Origin: JAKVJE01 sp047722305
GTDB taxonomy: Bacteria; Actinomycetota; Actinomycetes; Actinomycetales; Microbacteriaceae
DNA: 29,046 nucleotides
Assembly: GCA_047722305.1 (NCBI GenBank)
Contig: JBDNYM010000027.1
Coordinates: 1 to 29,046, forward strand
Direction: 5' to 3'
The position numbers were made by a program, and so were the translations under genes. This document shows, piece by piece, positions 8,058 through 14,991 of the stretch. The notes beneath the pieces were generated by a model. That model did no database searches. It had not been told where the DNA came from and saw only the letters and a list, made by a program, of their open reading frames with translations. The number at the start of each line of letters is the position of its first letter. Position 1 is the stretch's first letter.

Positions 8058-8873
8058 ATGCCCACATCCCCGGCCACCCCATCCCCACGAGTCCTCGTCG
8101 TGGTGAACTCGGCGGGCAGCGCCCCGCGCCGGCTGCCGGGGTGGCTCGGGGCGGATGGCGTCGAGCTCGACATCCGCAACGGGTGGGAGGGGCTGCCGGC
8201 GTCGCTGGACGGATACGACGGCCTGATCATGATGGGCGGCGGTTTCATGCCAGACGACGACGATCGCGCGCCCTGGCTGCCGGTCGAGCGGAGCCTCGCC
8301 GAGCAGGCCATCGCCACGGACCTCTCCACGCTCGGCATCTGCCTGGGCGGGCAGCTGCTCGCCCAGGTCTCCGGCGGCATCGTGCGCGCCGCCTACGGCG
8401 AGCCCGAGCGCGGGTCCACGCTGGTGCGCACCACCGCTGCCGGCGCCGCCGACCCGGTGTTCGCGGCTTTCGCGCCGTCCGTGTACGTGGTGGAGAACCA
8501 TCAGGACCGCATCACGCGGCTGCCGGACGGCGCGGTGCTGCTGGCCTCCAGCGCGGTCTGTGAGATCCAGGGGTTCCGGCTCGGGGCCCACGTGCGCGGC
8601 ACGCAATTCCATCCCGAGGTATGCGGCGACGACCTGCGCGGCTGGGACGAGGCGTCGCTGGCCCGTGACGGGCTGAACCGGAACGAGCTGGTGGCTGACG
8701 CCCGCGCCCACGACCCCGACAACGCAGCCCGCTGCCGGAGGCTGATCGACGCGTTCGCCGCCGAGACGACGGGCCGGCCGTCCGGCGCGGACAAGCTACC
8801 GGGGAAGATCTCCGCCGTGCCGTCCACGGCGGATGCCCGCGGCGACACCGCGCGGCAGGAGGCCCGAGGATGA
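8058..8873 (+). CDS. Class I glutamine amidotransferase-fold protein
   Basis: A 271-residue stand-alone class I (triad) glutamine amidotransferase domain. The nucleophile is C95 in LGICLGGQ; the other triad members are H185 and E187 in TQFHPE. The domain begins at RVLVVVNSAG (about 11). In GuaA-like relatives this domain releases ammonia from glutamine, but many stand-alone members hydrolyse other gamma-glutamyl or amide bonds, and no synthetase partner is fused or adjacent. There is no signal peptide. The start at 8058 is chosen for its ribosome binding site; ATG 7983 (296 residues) is the alternative. The stop overlaps the next gene as ATGA. The context (peptide importer, LD-carboxypeptidase, beta-lactamase-fold hydrolase) suggests hydrolysis of a peptide or amide in the cytosol, which is inference only. 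Confidence 0.85.
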   Translation: MPTSPATPSPRVLVVVNSAGSAPRRLPGWLGADGVELDIRNGWEGLPASLDGYDGLIMMGGGFMPDDDDRAPWLPVERSLAEQAIATDLSTLGICLGGQLLAQVSGGIVRAAYGEPERGSTLVRTTAAGAADPVFAAFAPSVYVVENHQDRITRLPDGAVLLASSAVCEIQGFRLGAHVRGTQFHPEVCGDDLRGWDEASLARDGLNRNELVADARAHDPDNAARCRRLIDAFAAETTGRPSGADKLPGKISAVPSTADARGDTARQEARG

Positions 8874-10507
8874 CCGCCGCCGGCCTGGCCGCGGCTGCGA
8901 ACCACCCGGAGGATCTGCGGACAGCGGCGATCGCCGCCCTCGAACACGCCGTCGCCCTGGGCCGTGACCGCTACGCACCGTCGGTGCTGGCGGCCGTTTA
9001 CGACGCCCATGGTGTGATCGCGGTGCGGAGCCGCGGTCACCACCGCCTCGACGAGGCGACCCCGACGCCCGGGACCGTCTACCGCATCGCCTCCATGTCG
9101 AAGAGCTTCCTGGTCGCGGCCGCGCTGCGCGCTCGCGACGACGGCCTGCTCGACCTGGACGTCCCCATCCGGCGCTACCTGCCGGAGGCCAGATCGATCC
9201 GGTTCGCCGGGCGGACGGCCGATGTGACCGCACGGATGCTGCTCTCGAACCGCTCCGGGCTGCCGGAGGACAACGCCTGGGGCGACCGCCATCTCCCCGC
9301 GACCCGCGAGGAGATCCGCGCGGTCGTCGAGGCGGGCCTCCGCCTCACCGCTCCGCCGGATACGGCGTACCAGTACTCGAATCTCGCGTTCACCCTGGTG
9401 GGCCGTGCCCTCGAAGTCGTCACCGACATGCCGATCGAGGAATATGTCACCGAGCGGCTGCTGCGACCGCTCGGGTTGGACCGCACCGTCTACGACCGGC
9501 GCGAGCTGCCTGGAGCGGATCTCGCCCCCGGTTGGCGCACCTTCGACCGCGGCCGGACCTGGACGCCGGAGCCATACCTCGAACCCGGCGCACTCGGCTG
9601 CATCGGGGGGCTGTTCAGCACGGTGGGCGACATCGCGCGCTGGGCGGAGTTTCTGCGCGCCGGATACGTCGCGAATGCGGCGGGCGCGGGCGGTATTGGC
9701 GAGACGAATACCGATGCCGACGAGACGGTCGGTGCGGACGCCGGCACCGAAGCACTGGACCCGTACGCCCACGTTCTCTCGGCCCGGTCGCGGGCGGAAA
9801 TGCAGACCATGCACTCCCCCATCCACACGACGGCCGGGCAGAATGCCCGCGGACTGGTGAATGCCGGCTACGGCATGGGACTGGAGATCGACCAGCACCG
9901 CCGCTTCGGCGTCGAGGCCGGGCACACGGGCGGCCTGCCCGGCTTCTCGTCGCACATGCGCTGGCAGCTGGCGACCGGCATCGGCGTGGTGGTGTTCGCG
10001 AACCGCGACGAGTTCCCGGCGCGCAACACCGCCGCCGAGCTGCTCGACGACGTGCTGGCCGCCGCCGGCGCGCCCGCCGCCCGCATTCGCCCCTGGGCCG
10101 AGACGATCGCCGCCGCCCGACAGCTGGATGCGGCGCTGCAGGCCGGGCGCGGTGTCGCTGATTCAGGTGCGCCCTTCGCGGGCAACGTGTTCGCGGACAT
10201 CCCCGCCGCCGTGCGCGACCGGCGGCTGCGGGCCCTGACCCGCAGCCTGGGCGGCGTGCGGTCGGAGGCGGAGGATGCCGTCCCAGGGCCCGCGGGATTC
10301 GAGCGGCGGATCGTGTCGGCCCGTACGGCGGCCGAGGTGCAATGGATCGTCCCGTGCGCCCGCGGCGACATCATCTGCGGTGTGCGCATGATGGCCACCG
10401 AACCGCCGGTCGTGGAGGGCCTGTGGGCGTCCCGCGCCAACGGCGACGGCCGCCGCGCCACCGGCGACGCCGCCCGCATGACCGACTGGTTCGCCCCCGA
10501 GCTCTGA
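8870..10507 (+). CDS. Class C beta-lactamase-fold serine hydrolase with C-terminal extension
   Basis: A 545-residue protein of the class C beta-lactamase/DD-peptidase/esterase family. Catalytic motifs: S75-M-S-K78, Y169-S-N171 and H352-T-G354 (the usual KTG replaced by HTG, common in esterase/aminopeptidase-like members). The hydrolase domain covers about 30-385. An acidic Gly/Thr/Asp-rich insert at about 272-300 and a C-terminal region of about 150 residues follow; I do not recognise the latter as a named domain. No signal peptide is present, so it should be cytosolic, unlike classical AmpC. The ATG at 8870 overlaps the amidotransferase stop (ATGA) and follows AGGAGG. It is the last gene of the importer operon. 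Likely a peptidase, amidase or D-aminopeptidase-type enzyme; the exact substrate is unknown. Confidence 0.88.
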   Translation: MTAAGLAAAANHPEDLRTAAIAALEHAVALGRDRYAPSVLAAVYDAHGVIAVRSRGHHRLDEATPTPGTVYRIASMSKSFLVAAALRARDDGLLDLDVPIRRYLPEARSIRFAGRTADVTARMLLSNRSGLPEDNAWGDRHLPATREEIRAVVEAGLRLTAPPDTAYQYSNLAFTLVGRALEVVTDMPIEEYVTERLLRPLGLDRTVYDRRELPGADLAPGWRTFDRGRTWTPEPYLEPGALGCIGGLFSTVGDIARWAEFLRAGYVANAAGAGGIGETNTDADETVGADAGTEALDPYAHVLSARSRAEMQTMHSPIHTTAGQNARGLVNAGYGMGLEIDQHRRFGVEAGHTGGLPGFSSHMRWQLATGIGVVVFANRDEFPARNTAAELLDDVLAAAGAPAARIRPWAETIAAARQLDAALQAGRGVADSGAPFAGNVFADIPAAVRDRRLRALTRSLGGVRSEAEDAVPGPAGFERRIVSARTAAEVQWIVPCARGDIICGVRMMATEPPVVEGLWASRANGDGRRATGDAARMTDWFAPEL

Positions 10508-10635
10508 CCCCGCGCCGCACACCGCGCATCCCGCGTCACGCATCCCGCACCTCATATCCCGGACCGCGCGCCGTGCAAAACTCAGGACATCCAGCACCGA
10601 GGACCCGCAGAATTCAGGGGTCCAGCACTCCGCAG

Positions 10636-10685
10636 CCGAACTCAGGCGCCTCGTCCCCGGACTTCGGCCGATCCCCTGAGTCCGG
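10636..10685. repeat. Nested inverted repeat, candidate bidirectional terminator
   Basis: The outer arms CCGAACTCAGG (10636-10646) and CCTGAGTCCGG (10675-10685) pair over 11 positions with one mismatch. The 28-base loop contains a smaller hairpin, CCG-GACTT-CGG (10657-10667). The 22 bases at 10657-10678 are identical to 12535-12556. There is no U-run, as is common for high-GC actinobacterial terminators. Confidence 0.5.
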
Positions 10686-10691
10686 CGTAGC

Positions 10692-10728
10692 GTCCAGCGC
10701 CTTGACGCAACCTCCGCACGCGCTGGAC
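10692..10728. repeat. Perfect 9-bp inverted repeat
   Basis: The arms GTCCAGCGC (10692-10700) and GCGCTGGAC (10720-10728) are exact reverse complements around a 19-base loop. It sits in the middle of the convergent intergenic region and may act as a terminator stem for either flanking gene. Confidence 0.5.
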
Positions 10729-10790
10729 CCAGGATATCCGGCCCCGAATAACCGAAATCAGGACACTGGGCGGCCCAACCGCCCCGAATT

Positions 10791-10806
10791 GTCCCGACTT
10801 CGGGAC
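10791..10806 (-). terminator. Candidate terminator hairpin of the glcD-like gene
   Basis: GTCCCG-ACTT-CGGGAC forms a perfect 6-bp stem with a 4-base loop, 18 bases beyond the stop of the minus-strand dehydrogenase. Read on the minus strand it is followed by AATTCGGGGC, so there is only a very short AU stretch and no strong U-run. Confidence 0.45.
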
Positions 10807-10824
10807 GCTTGGCACTCCGTGGCT

Positions 10825-12258
10825 TCAGTACTTGCGCCCCGGGTTCAGGATGCCGAGCGGGTCGAGCGCGGCCTTGACGGTGCGCTGCAGGGCGCGCACG
10901 TCCGCGCCGAGTTCCTCCTCGACGACGTCGAGCTTCAGCTGCCCGATGCCGTGCTCGCCGGAGGCGACGCCGCCGAGCGAGATGGCGAGTTGGATGACGC
11001 GCCGGTAGCCGCGGCGGGCGACGGCCTCGGCCCCCGCATCACCGGGCGCATAGCAGAGCACGGGGTGCACGTTGCCGTCCCCGATATGCCCGCCGACGTA
11101 TATGGGTACTCCGAGTTCGGTCGACAGGTCCCGCAGCCCGGCGAACAGGTCGGGCAGCCGCGACAGCGGCACCGAGACGTCCTCGTTGAGGCTCGCCCCC
11201 TCCACGGCCTGCAGCGCGTCGTGCAGCAGCCGCCGCGCGTACATGAGCCGGTCGAGCTGCTCGGCGTCGCGGGCCACGTCGATTCGTACCGCGCCCGCAT
11301 CCGACAGGATCTGACGGTATTCCGCGAGCGCCGCATCCTCGGCCTCGTAGTCGTCGGCCTGCACCAGCAGCATGGCGCCGGCCCGCTCGGGCAGTCCAGC
11401 GGCCGGGTCGAAGCGACGGATGGCCTGGATGGTGGGCCCGTCCAGGTACTCGAGGGTGCTGGGGATGTGGCGCGAAGCGCGCAGCCCGGCGGCGGCGGCG
11501 AAGGCGTCGCGCTCGTCGTCGAACAGGGCGGAGATCCCGACGGGCGCGCCGGGCAGGGGCCGCAGGGCGACGACGGCCTCGCAGATCACGCCGAGCGTCC
11601 CCTCCGAGCCGACGAACAGCGACGCGAGGTCGAGTCCGGACACGCCTTTCACTGTGCGGTGGCCGAGCGTGACGGCCTCGCCGCTGGCAAGCACCACGGT
11701 CAGCTGCCGCACGAAATCTTTGGTGACACCGTACTTGACGCACGCCATCCCGCCGGCGTTCGTGGCGAGATTGCCGCCGATTGTGGACAAGTTGAGGGAA
11801 GCGGGGTCTGGTGGATACGTGAGCCCGTGCTCGCGGACGGCGCGGGAGAGATCGCCGACGATGACCCCGGCCTGCACGGTGGCGGTCTGGTCGACGTCGT
11901 CGATCGACACGATGCGGTGGTAATGCGAGAGGTTGATCAGGATGCTGCGGTCGAGCGCGTTGGACGCGCCGGTCAGCCCCGACAGCGCCCCCTGCGGCAC
12001 AATCGGCAGCCGGTGGGCGGCGGCGAAGCGCACGGCGGCCTGCACATCGGCGACGCTCGCCGGGTAGACGAGGGCGAAGGGACGGCCGGCAGGCGTGCCG
12101 TCGGACGTGTCGTGCGCGTGGGCGGCGGCGTCTTCGGGCGAGGCGACGCGGCCGGGCAGCAGCTCGGCGAGCCGAGTGCGCAGGATGTCGTCGGCGGGTT
12201 CGTCGGCAGCACCGGGGATGCCGGGGTCGGGAGTGGGCGTGGTGGTGACTGTGGACAT
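10825..12258 (-). CDS. FAD-binding D-2-hydroxyacid dehydrogenase (GlcD / D-lactate dehydrogenase type)
   Basis: A 477-residue flavoenzyme of the vanillyl-alcohol-oxidase/PCMH family. The N-terminal FAD-binding domain shows PASVADVQAAVRFA, VPQGALSGLTGASNA, NLSTIGGNLATNAGG and GLDLASLFVGSEGTLGV. The C-terminal oxidase domain shows GGHIGDGNVHP, ASGEHGIG and the typical end LDPLGILNPGRKY. Such enzymes oxidise D-lactate, glycolate or related D-2-hydroxyacids and pass electrons to the respiratory chain or a partner protein; no GlcE/GlcF partner lies next to it. The ATG at 12258 is preferred because GGCGGAG precedes it by about six bases; an in-frame TTG at 12273 would add five residues and overlap that site. 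A role in using D-lactate released by MurQ, encoded 9 kb away, is possible but inferred. Confidence 0.92.
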   Translation of the reverse strand: MSTVTTTPTPDPGIPGAADEPADDILRTRLAELLPGRVASPEDAAAHAHDTSDGTPAGRPFALVYPASVADVQAAVRFAAAHRLPIVPQGALSGLTGASNALDRSILINLSHYHRIVSIDDVDQTATVQAGVIVGDLSRAVREHGLTYPPDPASLNLSTIGGNLATNAGGMACVKYGVTKDFVRQLTVVLASGEAVTLGHRTVKGVSGLDLASLFVGSEGTLGVICEAVVALRPLPGAPVGISALFDDERDAFAAAAGLRASRHIPSTLEYLDGPTIQAIRRFDPAAGLPERAGAMLLVQADDYEAEDAALAEYRQILSDAGAVRIDVARDAEQLDRLMYARRLLHDALQAVEGASLNEDVSVPLSRLPDLFAGLRDLSTELGVPIYVGGHIGDGNVHPVLCYAPGDAGAEAVARRGYRRVIQLAISLGGVASGEHGIGQLKLDVVEEELGADVRALQRTVKAALDPLGILNPGRKY

Positions 12259-12291
12259 AGTTGGCTCCGCCAAAGTTGTGGAAACGGCATC

Positions 12292-12297
12292 AGCCTA
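12292..12297 (-). promoter_or_regulatory. Possible -10 element of the glcD-like gene
   Basis: TAGGCT, read on the minus strand, lies about 33 bases before the ATG at 12258. It resembles actinobacterial -10 hexamers. No clear -35 is visible about 17 bases further upstream. Confidence 0.25.
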
Positions 12298-12328
12298 GCC
12301 ACGGGACGGTGGGGCCGGCCGGTGGAGC

Positions 12329-12430
12329 GTCACACGCGGTCATACGGGGCGTCAGACGTGGTCATGAACTGACGCCCGATGGGATGGATGCGCCGCGCTC
12401 CCTGCGAGGCCGGGTCACACCCGGTCATAC
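12329..12430. repeat. Three copies of a 17-base GTCACAC-CGGTCATAC motif
   Basis: The copies are at 12329-12345, 12351-12367 and 12414-12430. The first and third differ at one base (GTCACACGCGGTCATAC against GTCACACCCGGTCATAC); the second is weaker (GTCAGACGTGGTCATGA). They lie 71-172 bases upstream of the dehydrogenase ATG, where regulator sites would be expected. Confidence 0.5.
12347..12377. repeat. Perfect 9-bp inverted repeat upstream of the glcD-like gene
   Basis: The arms GGGCGTCAG (12347-12355) and CTGACGCCC (12369-12377) are exact reverse complements around a 13-base loop. The repeat contains the second copy of the 17-base motif. It could be an operator, a terminator stem, or part of a leader RNA. 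Confidence 0.45.
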
Positions 12431-12454
12431 CTGCGGTCACCATAGCCGCACGCT

Positions 12455-12527
12455 CCGCCGAACTCAGGGGATCCGTCCTCTCCCGCCGAACTCAGGGGAT
12501 CCGTCCTCTCCCGCCGAACTCAGGGGA
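12455..12527. repeat. 28-base tandem repeat, 2.6 copies
   Basis: A 28-base unit beginning CCGCCGAACTCAGGGGATCC occurs exactly twice (12455-12482, 12483-12510). A third copy matches over its first 17 bases (12511-12527) and then runs into GAGGCGCC. There are no spacers between copies, so this is not a CRISPR array. The same GAACTCAGG core recurs in the intergenic region on the other side of the dehydrogenase gene. Confidence 0.8.
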
Positions 12528-12556
12528 CGAGGCGCCGGACTTCGGCCGATCCCCTG
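12521..12556 (-). terminator. Candidate terminator hairpin downstream of the PH-domain genes
   Basis: The arms CAGGGGA (12521-12527) and TCCCCTG (12550-12556) are perfect reverse complements. The loop holds a second small stem, CCG-GACTT-CGG (12535-12545). It lies 46 bases past the stop of the minus-strand YdbT-like gene. Bases 12535-12556 repeat 10657-10678 exactly. Confidence 0.45.
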
Positions 12557-12602
12557 GTTTGGGCACCATGATGGCGGGTCAGGCAGCGCGCCCCCGCCCA
12601 GG

Positions 12603-14339
12603 TCACTCGCCGCCCTGTCCGCGCGACATGGCCCGTACCACGAGCCGCGGCCACGCGGCGAACGCCCGCTGCGCGTCCTCGGCCGCCAGCCCCCGCAGGT
12701 TGGTGCGCGCGCTGCCGGGCACGGTGTGGACGCTGATGGTGGCGAGCCCGAGCCGCCGCGAGACGGGTCCCTGCTGGCAGGAGATGCTCTGGGCGCGAGC
12801 GGCTGGGATGAGGGCGAGGCTGCGCCAAATCATTCCGCGACGCAGGGCGAGGACGGGCCCGGCCCAGGCGGCGCTCGGCCCGTCCGGCCCGTCCTCGCCG
12901 GCAGGGGTGCCGAGTTCGGACGTGGGGCCGGGCTCCACCACCCGGTAGCCGTGCCGCCAGGGGCTCGCCACGAACAGCAGCAGCGCGCGCCGGGGGCTCG
13001 CCGTGTAGCCGCGGCCAGCATTGTCGGCCGGGTCGGCGAGGGCGGACATCCCGGGGTGCAGCAGGCGCAGCACCTCGACGCACTGGGCGGCGGTGCCGAC
13101 GGAGACGAGTTCGGCCGTGGCCCCGGCGGAGCCGCTCTCGGCGGCGGAGGCCCCGGCGACGTTCATGCGCAGGCGCCACCACCCGAACGGGCGCCACAGC
13201 AGCGGCTGCACGACCTCGATGGCGTGGATGCGCCCGGCGGGCAGGGTGCGGCTCTGCAGCGACAGCACGCCGTGCCGCAGGTGCAGGGCGTCGGATGCGC
13301 TGAGCACGGCGGACACGGAAGAGCGCGCTCCGACGGCCGGGACGCCGTGCGCCCCCGCCGTGCTGCGGATCACCGAGACCCGCAGGTTGCCGCGAGCGAG
13401 GAAGACCTGCACCCGCGAGTATCCGACGGCCAGCAGCGTCGCGGCCGAGGCGACGAGGATGGGCCGGCGCGCGATGATCCCGACCACCAGCAGCACGATC
13501 AGCCCCGCCAGCACGACCCCGGTGACGGAGCAGAGCATCCCGGCCGCGACCCGCCAGTTGGGCTGGCGCAGCAGCGAGGTCTCGACGGCGGCCTCGCCCG
13601 CGGGCGCACCGCCCGCCGGGCTGCCAGCGCTGACCACGGCATCCGGGCGCCCAGCCACTCCTCCCGCACCCGCGCCAGCGCCGATGCGCACACGCCCAGC
13701 GCTCTCCGCACGCCCAGCACCGGCCCGGGCCCTGGCGCCTCCCGGCCCGACGAGGTAGGCGGGGACGGCCTCCGCGGTCTGGGCGGCGCGGACGAGGCGC
13801 AGCAAGTCGTCGCGCACCTGCAGGGCGCGGTCCCGGCTGAGGTAGGCGATGTCGAGCCCGCCGCTGGAGTGGGCGGTGCCGATGCGCACCCGGCTGAGGC
13901 CGAGGATGCGGGCGAGCAGGGGCCGGTCGATGTCGACGCGCTGCACCCGGTCGAGACGCGTGGAGCGGTGGCTGCGGAACACGACGCCGCGGCGCAGCTC
14001 CACCATCTGGTCGGTGTAGCGGTAGGCGCTCATCCGCCACGACAGCCACAGCAGACCGAGCAGGCCGAGGATGAGGACGGCGAGGCCTGCGATCACGGCG
14101 AGCGCGTACGGGCCGGCGAACAGCCAGCGCAGCTGCGCCACGGTGTCGGGCTGGTCCGACGCCCGGTTGGCGCCGGTCATCGTGTTGACGAAGTCGTCGC
14201 GGAAGTTCGACCACACGATGCCGAGCACCACCACGAGTCCGAGTCCGCCGCGCAGCAGCGGGGTGGCCGGATGCAGGCGGTGCCAGGCGTCGAGGTCCGG
14301 GCCGGGGGCGCCCCGCCCATCCGCCGGCGGCGCGGTCAC
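12603..14339 (-). CDS. PH-domain membrane protein, YdbT type
   Basis: A 578-residue integral membrane protein with repeated bacterial PH (bPH2, formerly DUF304) domains. Predicted membrane helices are at about 28-45, 76-100, 263-290 and 295-312. PH-like segments follow at about 104-185 (beginning AYRYTDQMVELRRGVVFRSH), at about 352-420 (HLRHGVLSLQSRTL) and near the C-terminus at about 500-565 (LALRRGMIWRSLALIP). A 55-residue Ala/Gly/Arg-rich linker (about 198-252) is unusual padding. The frame stays open much further upstream, but GTG 14339 is chosen because it overlaps the stop of the YdbS-like gene (GTGA). The Bacillus subtilis YdbS/YdbT pair is linked to envelope stress and resistance; the molecular role is unknown. 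Confidence 0.85.
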   Translation of the reverse strand: MTAPPADGRGAPGPDLDAWHRLHPATPLLRGGLGLVVVLGIVWSNFRDDFVNTMTGANRASDQPDTVAQLRWLFAGPYALAVIAGLAVLILGLLGLLWLSWRMSAYRYTDQMVELRRGVVFRSHRSTRLDRVQRVDIDRPLLARILGLSRVRIGTAHSSGGLDIAYLSRDRALQVRDDLLRLVRAAQTAEAVPAYLVGPGGARARAGAGRAESAGRVRIGAGAGAGGVAGRPDAVVSAGSPAGGAPAGEAAVETSLLRQPNWRVAAGMLCSVTGVVLAGLIVLLVVGIIARRPILVASAATLLAVGYSRVQVFLARGNLRVSVIRSTAGAHGVPAVGARSSVSAVLSASDALHLRHGVLSLQSRTLPAGRIHAIEVVQPLLWRPFGWWRLRMNVAGASAAESGSAGATAELVSVGTAAQCVEVLRLLHPGMSALADPADNAGRGYTASPRRALLLFVASPWRHGYRVVEPGPTSELGTPAGEDGPDGPSAAWAGPVLALRRGMIWRSLALIPAARAQSISCQQGPVSRRLGLATISVHTVPGSARTNLRGLAAEDAQRAFAAWPRLVVRAMSRGQGGE

Positions 14340-14842
14340 AGCCCGGCCCGCCGGCTCTCCGCGAGCTGCACGAGGCGATCGCGCAGCTCCCCGGCGGCCT
14401 CCACGGGCAGCCCGGGGATGGACGCGTCGCTGCCCGCCGACGCGGTGACGAGGCTCACCGAGGCGATGCCGGCGGCGCGATCGAGCGGACCCTGGTGGAC
14501 TTCCGCCAGCTGCAGGCGCCCGAAGGGGACGGCGACCGTGCGCCGGTACCAGAGCCCGCGGCGGAACAGGATGTCGTCGTCCCGCAGCAGGTAGCCGATG
14601 GCGCGGGCCCGCCGCGGCTCGGTGACCGTGAACCACACGCCCCAGACCGCGACGCCGAGCCCGGGGAGCATCCCCCACCACTGCCCGGTGAGGCTCCACA
14701 GCATCGCGCCGAGCACCACCAGCACCGCCGTGACGCCACCGAAGCCGCCGGCGCTCAGCCCCACGCGCACCCGCGTGTAGGCGGGGGCGTTGCCGACCCA
14801 GGCGGGGACGGGAGGCGGGGCTGAGGGTGCGGGAGCGGGCAC
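14336..14842 (-). CDS. PH-domain membrane protein, YdbS type
   Basis: A 168-residue protein with a Pro/Ala-rich N-terminus, two adjacent membrane helices (about 32-50 and 55-72) and one bacterial PH2 domain (about 76-165; landmarks IGYLLRDDDILFRRGLWYRR and VPFGRLQLAEVHQGPLDR). This is the usual YdbS architecture, and it is followed by the larger YdbT partner with a four-base overlap, so the two are probably made together and may form one membrane complex. It starts at GTG 14842 with a weak GGGAA two bases upstream on the minus strand. It is transcribed away from the polysaccharide exporter genes. Function beyond membrane localisation cannot be read from the sequence. Confidence 0.87.
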   Translation of the reverse strand: MPAPAPSAPPPVPAWVGNAPAYTRVRVGLSAGGFGGVTAVLVVLGAMLWSLTGQWWGMLPGLGVAVWGVWFTVTEPRRARAIGYLLRDDDILFRRGLWYRRTVAVPFGRLQLAEVHQGPLDRAAGIASVSLVTASAGSDASIPGLPVEAAGELRDRLVQLAESRRAGL

Positions 14843-14991
14843 GTTCCCAGGATACGTGGCGCCGGGCCCGCGCCGGTCGCATCCCCCGCCGTCGCATCCC
14901 CCGGCTTTCGGCGGCGGAGCCCGCGCGCAGTACCCTAAGTTGTTGTCGTGCGGGCCGGACGCGGCCGCGCACCGTGAACACGAGGAGCGGA

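Larger units (their letters stand above)
10508..10824. other. Convergent intergenic region full of inverted repeats
   Basis: This 317-base gap lies between two genes ending toward each other and holds no credible gene. It contains at least three clear stem-forming inverted repeats (entered separately). It also has several degenerate copies of a GAACTCAGG-like word: about 10579 (AAACTCAGGACATCCAGCAC), 10610 (GAATTCAGGGGTCCAGCAC), 10638 (GAACTCAGG) and 10753 (GAAATCAGGACA). Related words recur upstream of the glcD-like gene near 12455-12556. The region probably ends transcription from both sides. Confidence 0.6.
12259..12602. other. Repeat-rich intergenic region upstream of the glcD-like gene
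   Basis: This 344-base gap lies between the start of the minus-strand dehydrogenase and the end of the minus-strand PH-domain gene, and I see no gene in it. From the dehydrogenase outward it holds a possible -10 (TAGGCT read on the minus strand, 12297-12292), three copies of a 17-base motif, a 9-bp inverted repeat, a 28-base tandem repeat, and a hairpin that may end the upstream PH-domain transcript. These are entered separately. Confidence 0.55.

Noticed and set aside
1242..10507. A sharp base-composition break inside the first importer operon, hinting at horizontal transfer
   Set aside because: Hand counts of single lines gave about 57-60% GC in the binding-protein gene, 62-72% in the permease and ATPase genes and 70-73% in the LD-carboxypeptidase gene, so the change is gradual and explained by the Lys/Asn/Thr-rich exported protein.
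8870..10507. AmpC-type beta-lactamase resistance gene
   Set aside because: There is no signal peptide, HTG replaces KTG, it has a long unrelated C-terminal region, and it lies in a peptide-importer operon; a cytosolic hydrolase is more likely.
10342..12372. A 676-residue plus-strand open frame opposite the GlcD-like gene and running through the repeat region
   Set aside because: It crosses both the end of the class C hydrolase and the hairpins and encodes no known fold; the minus strand has a complete flavoenzyme.
12455..12527. CRISPR array
   Set aside because: The 28-base units are directly adjacent with no spacers, there are under three copies, and no cas gene is in the window.
12261..14594. 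A 777-residue plus-strand open frame opposite the PH-domain genes
   Set aside because: Its translation is low-complexity Arg/Gly/Ala/Pro with no domain, while the minus strand shows membrane helices and PH-domain landmarks; it is a high-GC shadow.
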